Of a DNA stretch of 64,000 nucleotides, positions 37,111-64,000 are shown piece by piece (position 1 is the stretch's first letter; each line of letters begins with the position of its first letter). The notes beneath the pieces are model-generated. The model had not been told where the DNA came from. It did no database searches and worked only from the letters and a program-made list of their open reading frames with translations. Origin of the DNA: Rhyacichthys aspro (taxonomy: Eukaryota; Chordata; Actinopteri; Gobiiformes; Rhyacichthyidae); assembly GCA_036850595.1 (NCBI GenBank), contig CM072156.1:18651483-18715482 (forward strand), in the 5' to 3' direction. Position numbers and translations under genes: made by a program.

Positions 37111-38749
37111 TGTTACATCAGTATCATACAGTGTATTAAGAGTATTTTAACTTGAGTCCTGATTTTCTACAGTGTCAGCTGGTTTTTCTATGGTCCCTGG
37201 TCACAGACAAAAGACACTGAAGGTGTTACTATGCCCACACAAACAAAACAGACTGTTTGTTTATGTTATAGCAATTCTATTAAAAGTTAGTGGTTTCATT
37301 AGCAAAAAAAGTTCTGCAAATACAAGACTGTGACCTTTTAGAAACTTTTCGAGGAGAAAATGGATTAGTACAAACATGAGTTTGAGATTAAAGAAACATA
37401 AAACAGCACTGTGGTGATTTTTAAAAATTAGTTACAAATCTGCACCTCTTTCACAGTCGCACTGCTTGTGAACGTACTGCATGCTGGGGATTTATCTTAA
37501 CTCTTCGCTTAGACTCGTTTGGAGGGATGATCAGCTCTTACCCCTTCCCCTTAATCAAAATGAGTATTGACACACCCCTTCACCTCTCATGAATGCCCAA
37601 AATTATGGATAAGAGCTAACATACCAATAAAATATGTACAACAGCAGTAGAATTTTTTTAATTTTTTTTTGTCTTTGTCCATCTTAACCATGTCTTGCTT
37701 TTTAGATTTACTGTCAGTTCCAAATGTTTGTCTTGTGGTATGAATAAAATGTCTTTTTTTTAAGAAGAATCAAAGAAGGAGTGTGCTGAGGTCTATAAGG
37801 TCATCAATTTTCTCATTATTTTACAATTTCACTGGTGGAATTAAAACCATTGGAGGTGTCATAGAGTGCAAACCCGGTCCACTCAATGACATCATGTTTT
37901 TTTGTTTCCATGCTGGCCCAGATGATCTAACACATGGCGGGCTTTGCGAGTGTCTAAGCCTATTTGTAAATGATCTTTAATGTCACAAGGGTGCTGTATA
38001 TATCCAACAACAGCCAGCAACAAGTGACGCAACAACAAGCAACAGCAGGGATTAGCTGTGCACTCGAGCGGGGGTCACTCTTTACAGCCTCAGTGATTAG
38101 ATTGCTTCATCGTTGGTGGGATGTTTGTATGTTGCACCACAAATTTGTCAACTTCAAATAGGCCACTTTGTTTGGGGCAATCTACATATTTTACATGAAT
38201 AGTTTTTATTAAAAAACTATTAATTATTAAAGACTTTTTTATTATAACTATACAGCAGAAGGGGATCATTTTGTTGTGAAGAAATACCAGGAATAATTCA
38301 TGGTCTGGATAGAAAAAAAAAAAGCATGTTGTGTTCAAATGTAAACAAAAAACAAACAAACCAAAACCTTATTACTATTAATTTAAATACTTATTAGCAG
38401 TTAACTTGACAAAGTTAATGTTATATATGTGACTGAGCTAATCCTTGAGTATAATTAAAACAAGTATTTCTTAAAGCAGAAAATACTTAAAATAATCTTG
38501 TAAAATACTTTAAAACAGCTGGAACAGAAAAAACTTAGCCGACATAAATTATCCCAGTTTGAATTATACCTTTTGCTAGCATTTATAAAATAAAAATAAA
38601 AATGTTAATCTAGGCCTAATACAGGGTTATTTACTGCATTTAGATACAATAACAGTGAAAATAGCATCACAAGCTAAATATAAACCCTCCTTGTTGCATG
38701 TGAAATGACATAAGGCTGTAACAAGATTGTGCACTGTTCCTTTAAGGAT

Positions 38750-38966
38750 GTAGTCAAAACAAAGCGTGCACCGGTCGCACGGAAGTGGTTTTGTCTCCAG
38801 TGTAATAACAACAGGGAGCTAGAAATGACATCTGATATGTTTTTAAAATACAGTTAAGTCGCGTCCAGGCGGTGTTTAATTTCTATGAAGAAATATTTAA
38901 TTACGCATTACGAGTTTGGAAGTTTCCCGAAGTAAAAGAAGGACCGCTAGCTAGCCTCTTAGCACC
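38750..38966 (+). promoter_or_regulatory. Probable 5' UTR / promoter of the tetraspanin gene
   Basis: This is the sequence just before the ATG and contains a few CpGs (GTGCACCGGTCGCACGG near 38766-38782). No TATA box is evident. The transcription start is not determinable by eye. Confidence 0.35.
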
Positions 38967-54327
<15,361 letters not shown>

Positions 54328-55755
54328 GAAGTCATTTACCCTTTTTTTGCCTTTTGGGTTTTGCCTTTTTGTCACTGTAATCATTTGTTGTGTTGCACTA
54401 CATATATGATGTTTGAGCCTGTGAATAAGAGATAATCTGGTTAGCTAAAGGGATCAAGTGTGGCACTTTGTTTAGACATGTTTACAGAAGTTGTAAAAGA
54501 ACATTTGACATTTGTTTTTTTAGTGTTTATTTTGTCTTGTTTGTGGTGGTCGATATTGAAGAATTTCTGGCATTTTATCACTTTTTAATTTGATTTTTTT
54601 AGCCCTTAAATTGAAGCTCATGTGTCTCATGTGCTAAAGCTTACCTCAGGCTGTTTAAATGGCCCATTAGTCAGAGGAGAGTACTATTTGATGTATAAAT
54701 TAAAGTAGCTTGAAAAGACGGTTCTCAGTGTCAAAGATTAGGAATAGTCTTGTGACGAATGTGTACAGTTTGTGTAATATTTTTAATTTTATTTTTAAAT
54801 ATAATTTAGTGTAGGGATGCAACAATTCTCAATGTAATATTGAACTGGACAGCCTTCACGGCTCAATAAGTACACATAAATGTTTGTTTAGTTTTGAATA
54901 GACTGTAATTAGTTTTTTTTTTGCATTTCTCTTCAGTTGAATCTATTTTTAAGTATGCCTGTCAGTCCATGCTCAGGGAAAAGAAACCCCTTTTCGTGAA
55001 CGTCCAGTCACAGTTTTACAGCAGGCAGCTGGAGAGAAGCAGCTGTTTGGCAAACGGCATCGAAAAGCTGATCAGTAAAATGGTATTACAAGAGACAAGG
55101 GTAAACAAAGAGTAAAGATAAATCATCAAATCATTATGGGCAAATATCAGCTCAGAGTGCTATTTTTTCTGATGGGTTTGTTTATTTTATTGTGCAATAC
55201 GTCATGTTGTGTGAACTGCTTAGAAGCAAAACGTTCAGTTATGGACTTGAAACTTTAGTCCGTTAATCACTTACTGTTAATTTACCCAAAATGCCTATAA
55301 ATACCAATATGATACATACAAAAAAATGATGAGTCGAAAACTGAAATCCGTATTGAACCGAAGGCGTGCTGGATTGTTGCATCCCTCATTTTGTGCATAC
55401 GGTGTACATTGTAAGACTGATAGATGTGGAATAACGTGGAATAACATGGAATGCATGTTTTGTACTGTATATGAAGTAAGTTAACTTAAAAAAAACTGAA
55501 GCTGAGTTTACATGTTAGGCTGTAAATGGGAGAGAAGGGGGGCTGGCGTCGACTTCATTTCTATCTGAACTTTTTATTATTCCTTTCATCTTTTCAAGTG
55601 AAAACTAAAGGGATTGTCCCAGGCTGCCAGTTTAGTGAACACTACGCTATGATGGTTTTGTACCTGAGTTATGCACTGTACGAGCTTCCCCCAGCTCCTG
55701 CCTTGTAACAACACTACCGTTCTTGTCAATAAAGCTGACTTTGTTTACGGATTTG
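54328..55755 (+). other. Probable 3' UTR of the tetraspanin gene
   Basis: The first strong AATAAA after the stop with a good G/T-rich downstream stretch is at 55728-55733, followed by TTTGTTTACGGATTTGTGTG. This implies a 3' UTR of about 1.4 kb. Earlier weak signals (for example ATTAAA-like words near 54700) could give a shorter form. Confidence 0.6.
55728..55733 (+). terminator. Polyadenylation signal AATAAA
   Basis: AATAAA with a G/T-rich downstream stretch from about 55740. It is the likely end of the tetraspanin transcript. Confidence 0.6.
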
Positions 55756-57209
55756 TGTGCTTTGTGCTTCTTAGTAGATCAAGTCGAGGGAAATGCCAAC
55801 AATACAGTGCAATACTCCTGGTCCTGGTTGTTTCATTACTATACAAAATTTGTATCAATTTAATGTTTAGCCATCCATGAGTGTGGACCTGGCCTGAAAC
55901 TGGACTTTTATTGTTTGGTTTTAAGTGTTCCTTGGTTTCACTCTGGCCTCGGCCATGACGTAGTCTATGGTCTTGGCTTCAGCACCAAAAAATGAAAAAT
56001 TATTATCATGAACCTATTTCATTGATTATTATTTCATTTTATTTTATAGTGCAAAATACATGCCTTATTAATTGGTAGTCTTTGGAAATGTCTTTTTTCC
56101 TTTCTCCCAGTAACGTATGTATCTGTATGTAGGTCACGTTGCCTGTTTTAATGGTTTGGGCTGCCTCCTTAAAGCCCTCTCCTCTGATATGCCACACCAA
56201 CAGCATTAATTCACTGGAGGAGCAGTGCGTAAATGCAAACGACCACTTCACCAGAGCAGGTCAGCTTCGCCCGTTCACTTCCCGGCTCTCACCGCCGCTG
56301 CTGATGATCATCGACAAGGAGAGGGCGAAATAATTACCGAAAGAGGCTGAAATGCGTCAGCTGAAAAACAACCCCTTAGTGGCCTGAGTACAGGATGTGC
56401 GCACATCCAGACAAGCTGTGATTATGATAACACCGACAAGCACCAGGACACACCGAGGCTCTGTTCACTAGGATCAGTCACAGAGCAGCATATTAGAAAC
56501 ACAACTTGGATAATAATATGCAATTTTCAGAATTGTTGGGAAAAATTACAGTCTCCAGATTTTGAACTGACCAACAAATAGCTTTATTCTAAAGAGAGAC
56601 ATACAATCCCAGGACAATGACTGATTACTTGTAATGACTACTGTTATCAGCGTACCACAGTATAAAAGTACGTCATCAGAGGACTGCTATACTACAACAA
56701 TAAAATAAAGCGATGTTAGGAAGTATATCATGGATTATTAGATTTTCTGAGAAGGCCTTCATGGGAGCAATTAAAAAACTGTCGTCAGCAGAACAAACTG
56801 CCACTCAGGTATTAAAATGAGACTCAGAGCTTGCTTAAAACTTTGTAACAAAGGCCTTGGGCAAAAAATGCAAAAACAAAAATACACTTACTCCACTGTG
56901 GATTTAATTGTAATTGCAAACCAGATCATCTAGAGGATAATATCTAAACCAAAACTTTATTCAGAATGACAGAGCCTCTAAAATTTAGATTCAAACAACA
57001 ATAAAATGTTTTTCTTACCTCTCAGTAGACGGGAATTTGTAAGTTAGCATTTTGCAGACAAACATGCTTTGTTGGATTGAGGAACATGTGTGATGACAAG
57101 TGCTGGGCTGTGGCGTGTGCTTGACAAATAAGTTTGATTAATGGGAGCCTAAAGTCACAGCTTCCTGGCTTTGAATCAGGTTAATTTTATTTGTTAATGA
57201 AATCTTAAA

Positions 57210-57650
57210 CCAGTTTTTGGTACTACTACAAATCCAAATAAAACCTGTTCAAATCCATCTCAATCCTGTTCCAATCCAAATAAAACCTGTTCAAATCCAT
57301 ATAAAACTTGTTAAAATCCATATATAACATGTTCAAATCCAAATAAAACCTGTTCAAATCCATCTCAATCCTGTTCCAATCCAAATAAAACCTGTTCAAA
57401 TCCATATAAAACTTGTTCAAATCCATATATAACATGTTCAAATCCAAATAAAACCTGTTCAAATCCATCTAAAACCTGTTCAAATCCATCTAAAAACAGT
57501 CACCTTAAATTACTGTTCAAGATAACTTTTGTAAGGCTCAATGAAGATGCAACCTTACATTTAAAATTTTATAAAAGCTTCCAAATGTCATATTCTTTTG
57601 CCCCTGAAAGGATTCTTGTTAACTATCGCAGCCCCTCACCACATTCACCA
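57210..57650. mobile_element. Second copy of the minisatellite-bearing hAT-like element, inverse orientation
   Basis: Positions 57541-57645 match the reverse complement of about 28545-28645 (shared words include TATAAAAGCTTCCAAATGTCAT, cut short here, and AGCCCCTCACCA versus GGCCCCTCACCA). The opposite end is poorly preserved (CAGTTTTTGGTACTACTACA). The internal 21-bp array is expanded to about 13 units. No clean termini or duplication remain. Confidence 0.65.
57230..57501. repeat. 21-bp minisatellite, about 13 units, with 105-bp higher-order period
   Basis: Unit type AAATCCAAATAAAACCTGTTC. Five variant units at 57230-57334 recur in the same order, almost identical, at 57335-57439, which shows a 105-bp block duplication. 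Because 21 is a multiple of three, the minus strand stays open for 80 codons with a seven-residue periodicity. That is a by-product of the repeat, not a gene. Confidence 0.92.
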
Positions 57651-59815
57651 CTGACTTACAGGATCTGCTGCTCACACTTTGGAGTCAGGTCCCAGAGCGG
57701 TCTATTAAGCCCCCATCAGACCTTGCATTTCAGTTCATGTCCTCTCCATCTGGACACGGCAGCAGCTTGACTCGTTGTATTCCCACATGGTGTTTCCATG
57801 AGTTCTCCGGAGACCACAAGAGAGTCACTTATCACTCCCTTGCTTTACATGCAAAACTTCATGGATTGGTTAGTTAAAACAGAGCTTATCTGACTGTCTA
57901 CTTCCTCTACCTTTTATTGTATAGTTTAAAAGTCCACAGGTCAACTTTTTCTTCACTGTTTTCTCTTTGATGACTCTCTGCTTGAAAAAATCCTCTTCTC
58001 TGTCACAGACTCTAGACTGTCCAGTTCCAGTCCAACAACAGAATTCACCTTCCATATGAGGTTATCCAGTCTGCTAGCCTCACCAGCCTTGACAGCCAAG
58101 AAAAAAACTTAACAAATGGACCTTTTTGCCGCTCCATGCTTCGCTCCCACACTGCAGCCTCTCCTGCGCCTCCCTCGATCGGTGGGGATTTGACATTTCT
58201 GGCAAGCAGGCTTTTGCGCTGGTCAGCTAGATAAAAGCTTACATTGATTGAAATTGTCTTCGGTTCTTTTAAGTTATCAGGTGAAAAATACAAACAATCC
58301 TACAAAAAAAGTAACATCATGCAGCACCATTTCCAATACAAGCACATATCCTGCTCCAATGTATTGGCGAAAAAACACAGTCATTGATGTAGGTCTGTCA
58401 ACACAGATTAGTACTCCATTACACCTCCACAGAGATCTGAATACATCTGGATACACGTTACCCAAGTCACGTCAAATACAGTCTCTCAAGGACAATTCTA
58501 GCCCACTCAAATCTTACATTTTGCCTGGCCACATTCGATTTGATCACTCTTTCCTGATTATAGTGCCAGGTCTGAAGGGGGTTGTACTGTATATTCCCAC
58601 TATTCACACAGCACATTCTATACATCAAAGTAATGCATTTGACAATAACAGGGCTCTTAGGTATCATTACACTTTAGCATTAGACCAGATGAATGTCCCT
58701 GACTGTCCTCACTCAGCCTTTATTGAATTACTCCAGTATCGGTTTAGTTACAGGAGCAGCAGACCCCAGTCAATTTCACACTAAATGCTTTATGCACTTT
58801 GGGGCTAAAGATAGATTTTACAGTTTTCAAGATGCCTCTATATCACTGCTGCTCATTGCATGGTTCCACATGGCGTGCCCCTCGAATGTGTCCCCAGAGT
58901 CTCATCCGATTTAACCTCTTTATATCCAGCCTCACTCCATTAGATCGCATTAATAGCCTATTTTCAGATGTCTACACATTATAAGTTTTTACAAAGAGGA
59001 AGGGAGGCAGCACAAATTAAGAGGATCCAATCAAGTTTTTTGGTAAAGTTTTCTAAAAAAAGTAAACTAAATTTGTCATTTTGGAAACTTTAGGCTAAGT
59101 GGCATCCCTCAGCACCCCATCTCTACCTTGTTTTGTAAGATTGTGGAGCTACCGCGTGATGAAGTGGAGTCATTTTGTTTCTTTCCACCTTAGCGTGCCT
59201 CACTCTACCACTGTTGCACTCACTAATAATCTCCGGGACATTGTCTCAGGAGGAAGAGACGGGAAAATGTGGCTCTCAGTTAACGATGACAATATGATCG
59301 CATCGAAAGCCATAACAACACAAAATGGCACAATCATTGCAAGCCATGTGGAAACACCAGGTTTTGATACATGAAACGAGAGTCATTTTGCAGCATGTAA
59401 AAAATGCAATATAGTGGTGACGAGTGGATGCTCATTTACCAGCCATTAAGTGCATCAGGTGGACGACAAAGGACCCACAGTTTAATCTTCCCGGAGGAAG
59501 TCACAGTGAAAGCGAAAATGGGAGTTTAGCATGTCACATGAGCTTGCATTTGTCTCCAGGCCAAACTAAACATCAGACTATGAATACAGGCTAATACAGT
59601 CAGCATTAGTGTTAATAGTACATTTATGTTCTTGAAGCCTATTAAATGTAAACCTTACTGTTTATAATAGACCAAAGATCACACATTTCATACTTTAGCC
59701 ATAAATCTCTGCTATGTTAGCCAACCGCAGGTGGTACAAGACTGGGTTTCTTGTTTTGTCACTGCAATTACCCCCAAAGTTTTTTACACCTTGCTCATTA
59801 ACTTATAGCAAATTG

Positions 59816-59945
59816 TGGCGCCTTGGTGGCTCACCTGGTAGAGCATGTACCATATAGGCTACCTGGAAGACCCGGTTTCGATTCCTGCTCACTTACCCAA
59901 TGTCTCCCCTCTCTCTCACCCATCAAATAAAGGCCAAAAAATGAA
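59816..59945 (+). repeat. tRNA-derived SINE
   Basis: The A-box-like TGGCTCACCTGG (59826-59837) and the B-box-like GGTTTCGATTCC (59874-59885) are at tRNA spacing. They are followed by a CCCCTCTCTCTC tract and CATCAAATAAAGGCCAAAAA, the tail of a common fish SINE. The tRNA part cannot fold cleanly because of changes, so it is not called a tRNA gene. Confidence 0.8.
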
Positions 59946-62250
59946 TAATAAGTAAAAATTGTATTAATTTGAGGAGGAATCATTTTAAGTTTAAGTTTTA
60001 CGTTTACACATGCTTTACTCACATAAAATAAGCGATGCTACAACACTTTCTAGTTGTTGATTGTTAATGTATCCCTGTGCCTTTTTTTTTTTCTTCTATT
60101 GTTGTATGTGCTGTATTGTTCTATTGTTGTCAGCATTAATGAATTTGGTGAGCCATTTAGTTGTAAATAGTAGCCCAGGATGCTATTATCCTACATATAA
60201 ATGCTATCATTTTATTTAATATTCCAATTTATTTACTATACTGTTAAGTTGTTATCCTTTTATATTTTATTTGCACTTCCAGTCCTTGTACCACTGAGAG
60301 AAGATGCACTGAGGTAGCTAACAGCTGCGCCATGATCGCTTTGCCTTCACCCAACTTCTCTCATTGCTTCACTTGAGCAAGGTAAATAAAAAGAATGTGT
60401 TCCTGTCAGTGATGATTATTTTGAGTCTTTTCTTGCTATTTCTGCAGAAAGGTAACATTTTTACAGCAAATATCACACTAATGTTAAAGTTATCAGTCAG
60501 GTTATCAAGTTCAGCTACGCTGCATCTGTTAGCCAATTCGCTAGCATATAGCTAATTTTTACTTGTTTTAAAGTAACTAGTTAGTGGCTAGGCTAAATCA
60601 TTGTTCAAATGTTCAACATACCATCTTTAACTGAGGAAAATAGTATAATTTTTTTTAATACAGATTTTATGTGCCACTGGGTAAAGCACTACAATTTTTA
60701 ATTAGCTAAAAAAGCTACTTCTTCCTAATAAAGTGTGGGAAAGTTCATGCTAGTTAGCTATCATAGTGAGCAGCTGTAGCGCTCTATAACTTGCCACACC
60801 ACAGTTTAAACTGCACCTTGTTTTTTTAAATGTCTAGTCCATTGAAATTACCTGGAAAATCTTAATGAAATTTTCACATGTCCTGAAAATAATGTTTTTG
60901 TTTTGTGACAGAAGTGTTAACCCAGACAGAGGGGAGACCAGACATGAAACAGCGCTAAGGTGAGTATTTTTACAAGTGAGAAGGTAACCTAAACGTCTTT
61001 CTGAACAACCAGTCATAAAAAATAGAAAAATTCACTCTGTTAAATAGACTGGTTATTCATCAAAGCAGTAGAAATTTCTCTTTGGCTCACCAAAAACATA
61101 CAATCTTCAAACAGCAGAAAAAGACAGACAGGTAAACAGTATAATGAATAGTTATATGCACCACCGTGGTTCCTAATATATTATTAAAAGTTAACTTCAA
61201 AACCATTTGTGAGAGAGCTTTTGGCATTTTCTTCTACATTCTAGCCAGTTACCACCTTTTACTTCAGCACTTTTGCCCTTAATAAATTAGGTTCAGTTCA
61301 GTCCTACCAAATTTATTGTTTTTATTTATTTATTGATTGACTTTGGACACACAGCTACAGCTCTTCTGTGAGTTTTTAAATGCATTCAAAAAGAGATGTC
61401 AGCTCAGGATACTCATAGCTCTCCTCCGTGCCCTATCTGTACACAGTTGGCTCAGGGGCTTTTATAGTCTTTAATTTAATTTGCTGATTGATAAATGTAG
61501 AAGGTTTATTTTTAGATCTGCATTGGTTGGTGATCATACCATGTAGCGAGGTGAAAAGTTTAAATAAGGCCAGTGTTAGAGCCATTGGTTTATGTCATAC
61601 TTTCATACATCTTTTTTATTGATACTTTCTTTGTTAGTGTTGCTCTTAAGCCATATGTGTGTTATTTTATAAAATATGCATTTTTATAATGTCTGTGCCT
61701 ATCATGGCAATGTGTATTTTACCTTAACGTAGGTAGGTGTAACTTAAACGCTTAAATAAGCAGCAAAATATTGTGCCACTTGCTGATGTTTTCTATCCAC
61801 TCACTGACAGCACACACAACTGGTTTATGCAGAAAATTGTTTATTTTCGCCTATTGAGCACATTTATCTCAAGAGTCATATGGGAAATGTCCTGTTTGCA
61901 TGCACTTACTATTTTTCTACTTTATTCAATAATATACACAATATACTTTATACATAATATCCAAGATTAGCCCTATTTCTTTCCAAAGAAAAGCGTGTAT
62001 AGCACTACCAGGAAGGTTTTGTTATAGCTTATGCATACATATAGGTATAGCTATTTGGTGGGCTCGGTGTTGTAATTTATTCATATATTTGCAAAGCAGA
62101 CCATAATTAACAGGAACCTTATGCAGGTATCTTATGGATAACAATAATAACATAATTAGACATAAAGCTACTTTTGTTATTACAGTTTTAAGATGCTGTC
62201 TTGTTATTTTACAAAAACATATCCCTGTTTTAACTCAATTTGACTGGTGT

Positions 62251-62283
62251 TTTTTTTTTTAAGGTTTTTTTTTTTTTTTTTTT
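62251..62283. repeat. Poly-T runs
   Basis: Two long T tracts separated by AAGG. Confidence 0.7.
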
Positions 62284-62481
62284 CTGTAACGCAATATAGT
62301 TTCTCATAATTTTTGGACCTTTATTACATAATCCTATCACATGTAATCTGTTACTCCCCAAGCCTGTTCATGGACAAGTGTTCCACATAATATCAACAAA
62401 CTATTGATGTAAACTATGGAACAATTGTTGCTCCACAGATCATAAACACTGTCCTATAACTTCCGATCTCTTTTTCCACAG

Positions 62482-62790
62482 AGCCATATATTGACTCGCT
62501 GCTGCAGTATATTGAGGGGTTTTCTATCTGCGCTCGGTGTCGACTATATTTTGAAACAACTTCCTGCCTGGAGCCCTATGTGGAGTCCTAGTTTGCCCGG
62601 TATTGAACCATTTGTGAGAGAGGGACAGCTGAACAGTCAGACAAAGAAATCTACAGATGAGCTCTGTTTGCAGAGTTTGGACCGGTTTCTGGTTTGGAGA
62701 AGTTTTACTGGCATGTTTTTGTTGAGGCAACGCTACAAGAAGCACGGGCCTTTTTCTCGGTTACTTTCTCCAGCTCTAAACTAATCCAGG
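62482..62790 (+). other. Exon-like segment, unassigned
   Basis: The segment is preceded by a pyrimidine-rich TCTTTTTCCACAG and followed by CCAG|GTAGGC, so it has the form of an internal exon. One frame reads EPYIDSLLQYIEGFSICARC and onward to a stop at about 62599; another stays open for 97 codons. I do not recognise either. It could be a non-coding RNA exon, part of an unseen gene, or transposon sequence. Confidence 0.25.
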
Positions 62791-64000
62791 TAGGCTGCTC
62801 TCTGCTGATGTGCTTTTCCAAAATGAATGCTTTCCAAACTTTGTCTCATTATGTGCAATGAGTCAGAGCACGACTTCACGCAGCGGATTTATTGTTTCCT
62901 TTTCTTGATCTTTGGTGCTTTGCTCTGTTTTTACAGCTTATCTGTGGCTTAATTGGCGTTGCATTTCATCATATTCCAAGTCCATCAAACAGAAAGGGGA
63001 AAAAGAGAACCAGTTTCAGTTCAAGGCCTTATATTGAGTTGAAATACACTTGATGCTTCTATCTAATTGAGGCAATAAAGTCAAAAAATGGATTTACTGA
63101 TATTTAGCATTTGGAAAACAAATCATAATGCTCAACCTTAAATATGTAGTATAAAAAATAAACTTCTCCTTCCTTTACTGTTTATACTTCCAATCAAGTT
63201 CAATTATTTCATTCAATTCCAGATCAAAAGTAACATAATATGAACTGAGTTAAGTGTTGTGGTTCATGCAAGTTTAATACTGCATTAAATATGACAAAAA
63301 TGACTGATCTAAACTCATTCAGCTTCAGGATACTTGTGCAGTCTTTATACTTTTTGGCTTAATGTTGTTTTTGTAGTGTCATCTTGTTTCCTTTGTAATG
63401 AATTTTCTCCTTTAAGCATTGTTTAGTTCTTCTGTTGTGCCATTCCATCGTGTTTTTTAGGGCTACATGATGTGCAAATGCAATCATGGTATGACTGCCA
63501 TTTTTGAATTTCATCTTATGGTAAAAGTCTTTTTTTTTTTCTTTTTTTTTTTTAAATTAGAAAACATGCAATAATTATGTGATGCAAGATCTTTTAACTT
63601 ATAACTAGTAAAGCTTTCATTGATTTTTAAACTAAATTAAGATATCATGTTATCAAGTCAATTCCACTATTCACATTGGTGCCACTATTTTGATCAGTTT
63701 ATTTTAACAGGTCCATCTGGGCCTGGCTCAGACAGTCATACAGTGGAAGCAGTCATACAATACAGTTGCAGCTGTCAGGGATAACAATAAATTTGCAATA
63801 TTTCACGCAGCTCTTCATAATATTGTAAGCTATGTTTTTATTAAGTCCATGTCGTGCACCTCAGATGGTTATGGTTAAATGTTGTAGTGAAATAAATACA
63901 AGATCTGTAGTAACAAACCCATTAAGAGTTTTACTATAGTCTGTAGAACTTAGTTAAGTGCTGCCAGTAAATGACACATAATGATGCATCAGTTTTTTTT

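Larger units (their letters stand above)
18576..38966. other. Divergent intergenic region between tacr1 and the tetraspanin
   Basis: About 20 kb separate the two start codons, which point away from each other. The repeats I recognise in it are listed separately. Stretches such as 20670-23660, 23770-25900, 26520-27100, 28940-34960 and 35515-38700 hold AT-rich sequence, simple repeats and short open frames with no family resemblance. Regulatory elements may be present but cannot be identified from one sequence. Confidence 0.6.
55756..64000. other. Right-hand intergenic region without a confident gene
   Basis: Apart from the listed repeats and the exon-like segment at 62482-62790, I see no coding exon with family resemblance. 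Long poly-T runs occur near 62251-62283 and 63531-63554. Confidence 0.55.

Noticed and set aside
57226..57468. 80-codon minus-strand frame with repeated DLNRFYL-type heptads
   Set aside because: Pure by-product of the 21-bp minisatellite, whose length is a multiple of three; there are no splice or start features.
59816..59890. Functional tRNA gene
   Set aside because: The boxes are mutated, the arms do not pair cleanly, and the downstream sequence is a SINE tail.

Overview
The window looks like a stretch of teleost (ray-finned, probably percomorph-like) nuclear genome. Coding sequence is split into short exons with GT/AG introns. It encodes vertebrate families (a tachykinin receptor and a C8 tetraspanin). 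The non-coding DNA carries fish-type repeats: tRNA-derived SINEs with L2-like tails, Tc1/mariner and hAT remnants, TA-flanked miniature elements, and minisatellites. No bacterial-type operon, CRISPR array, rRNA or functional tRNA gene was seen.

Layout. On the minus strand, exons 2 (581-775) and 1 (18166-18575) of a neurokinin/substance-P receptor gene (tacr1 type) are separated by a 17.4 kb intron full of transposon debris; exons 3 onward lie beyond the left edge. A divergent intergenic region of about 20 kb follows (18576-38966). It holds a nested transposon just upstream of the receptor, SINE and LINE fragments, a Tc1-like remnant, a hAT-like element with an internal minisatellite, and a third TA-flanked miniature element. 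On the plus strand, a complete eight-exon tetraspanin of the TSPAN15 type runs from 38967 to 54327 (354 residues), with a 3' UTR to about 55750. The remaining 8 kb shows no confident gene. It holds a second copy of the minisatellite-bearing hAT-like element, a tRNA-SINE, a 178-codon unexplained open frame and an exon-like segment at 62482-62790.

How the genes relate. The receptor is a plasma-membrane peptide GPCR and the tetraspanin is a membrane scaffold of the TspanC8 group, which regulates the ADAM10 sheddase. Nothing in the sequence shows that they work together. Their head-to-head arrangement matches, from memory, the human TACR2-TSPAN15 neighbourhood, yet the receptor here is TACR1-like by sequence (Glu at position 2.50 of TM2). 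The most interesting inference is therefore that a TSPAN15-type paralogue has been kept beside TACR1 in fish. I found no convincing evidence of a wholly undescribed biological system; the strongest unusual signals are transposon structures.
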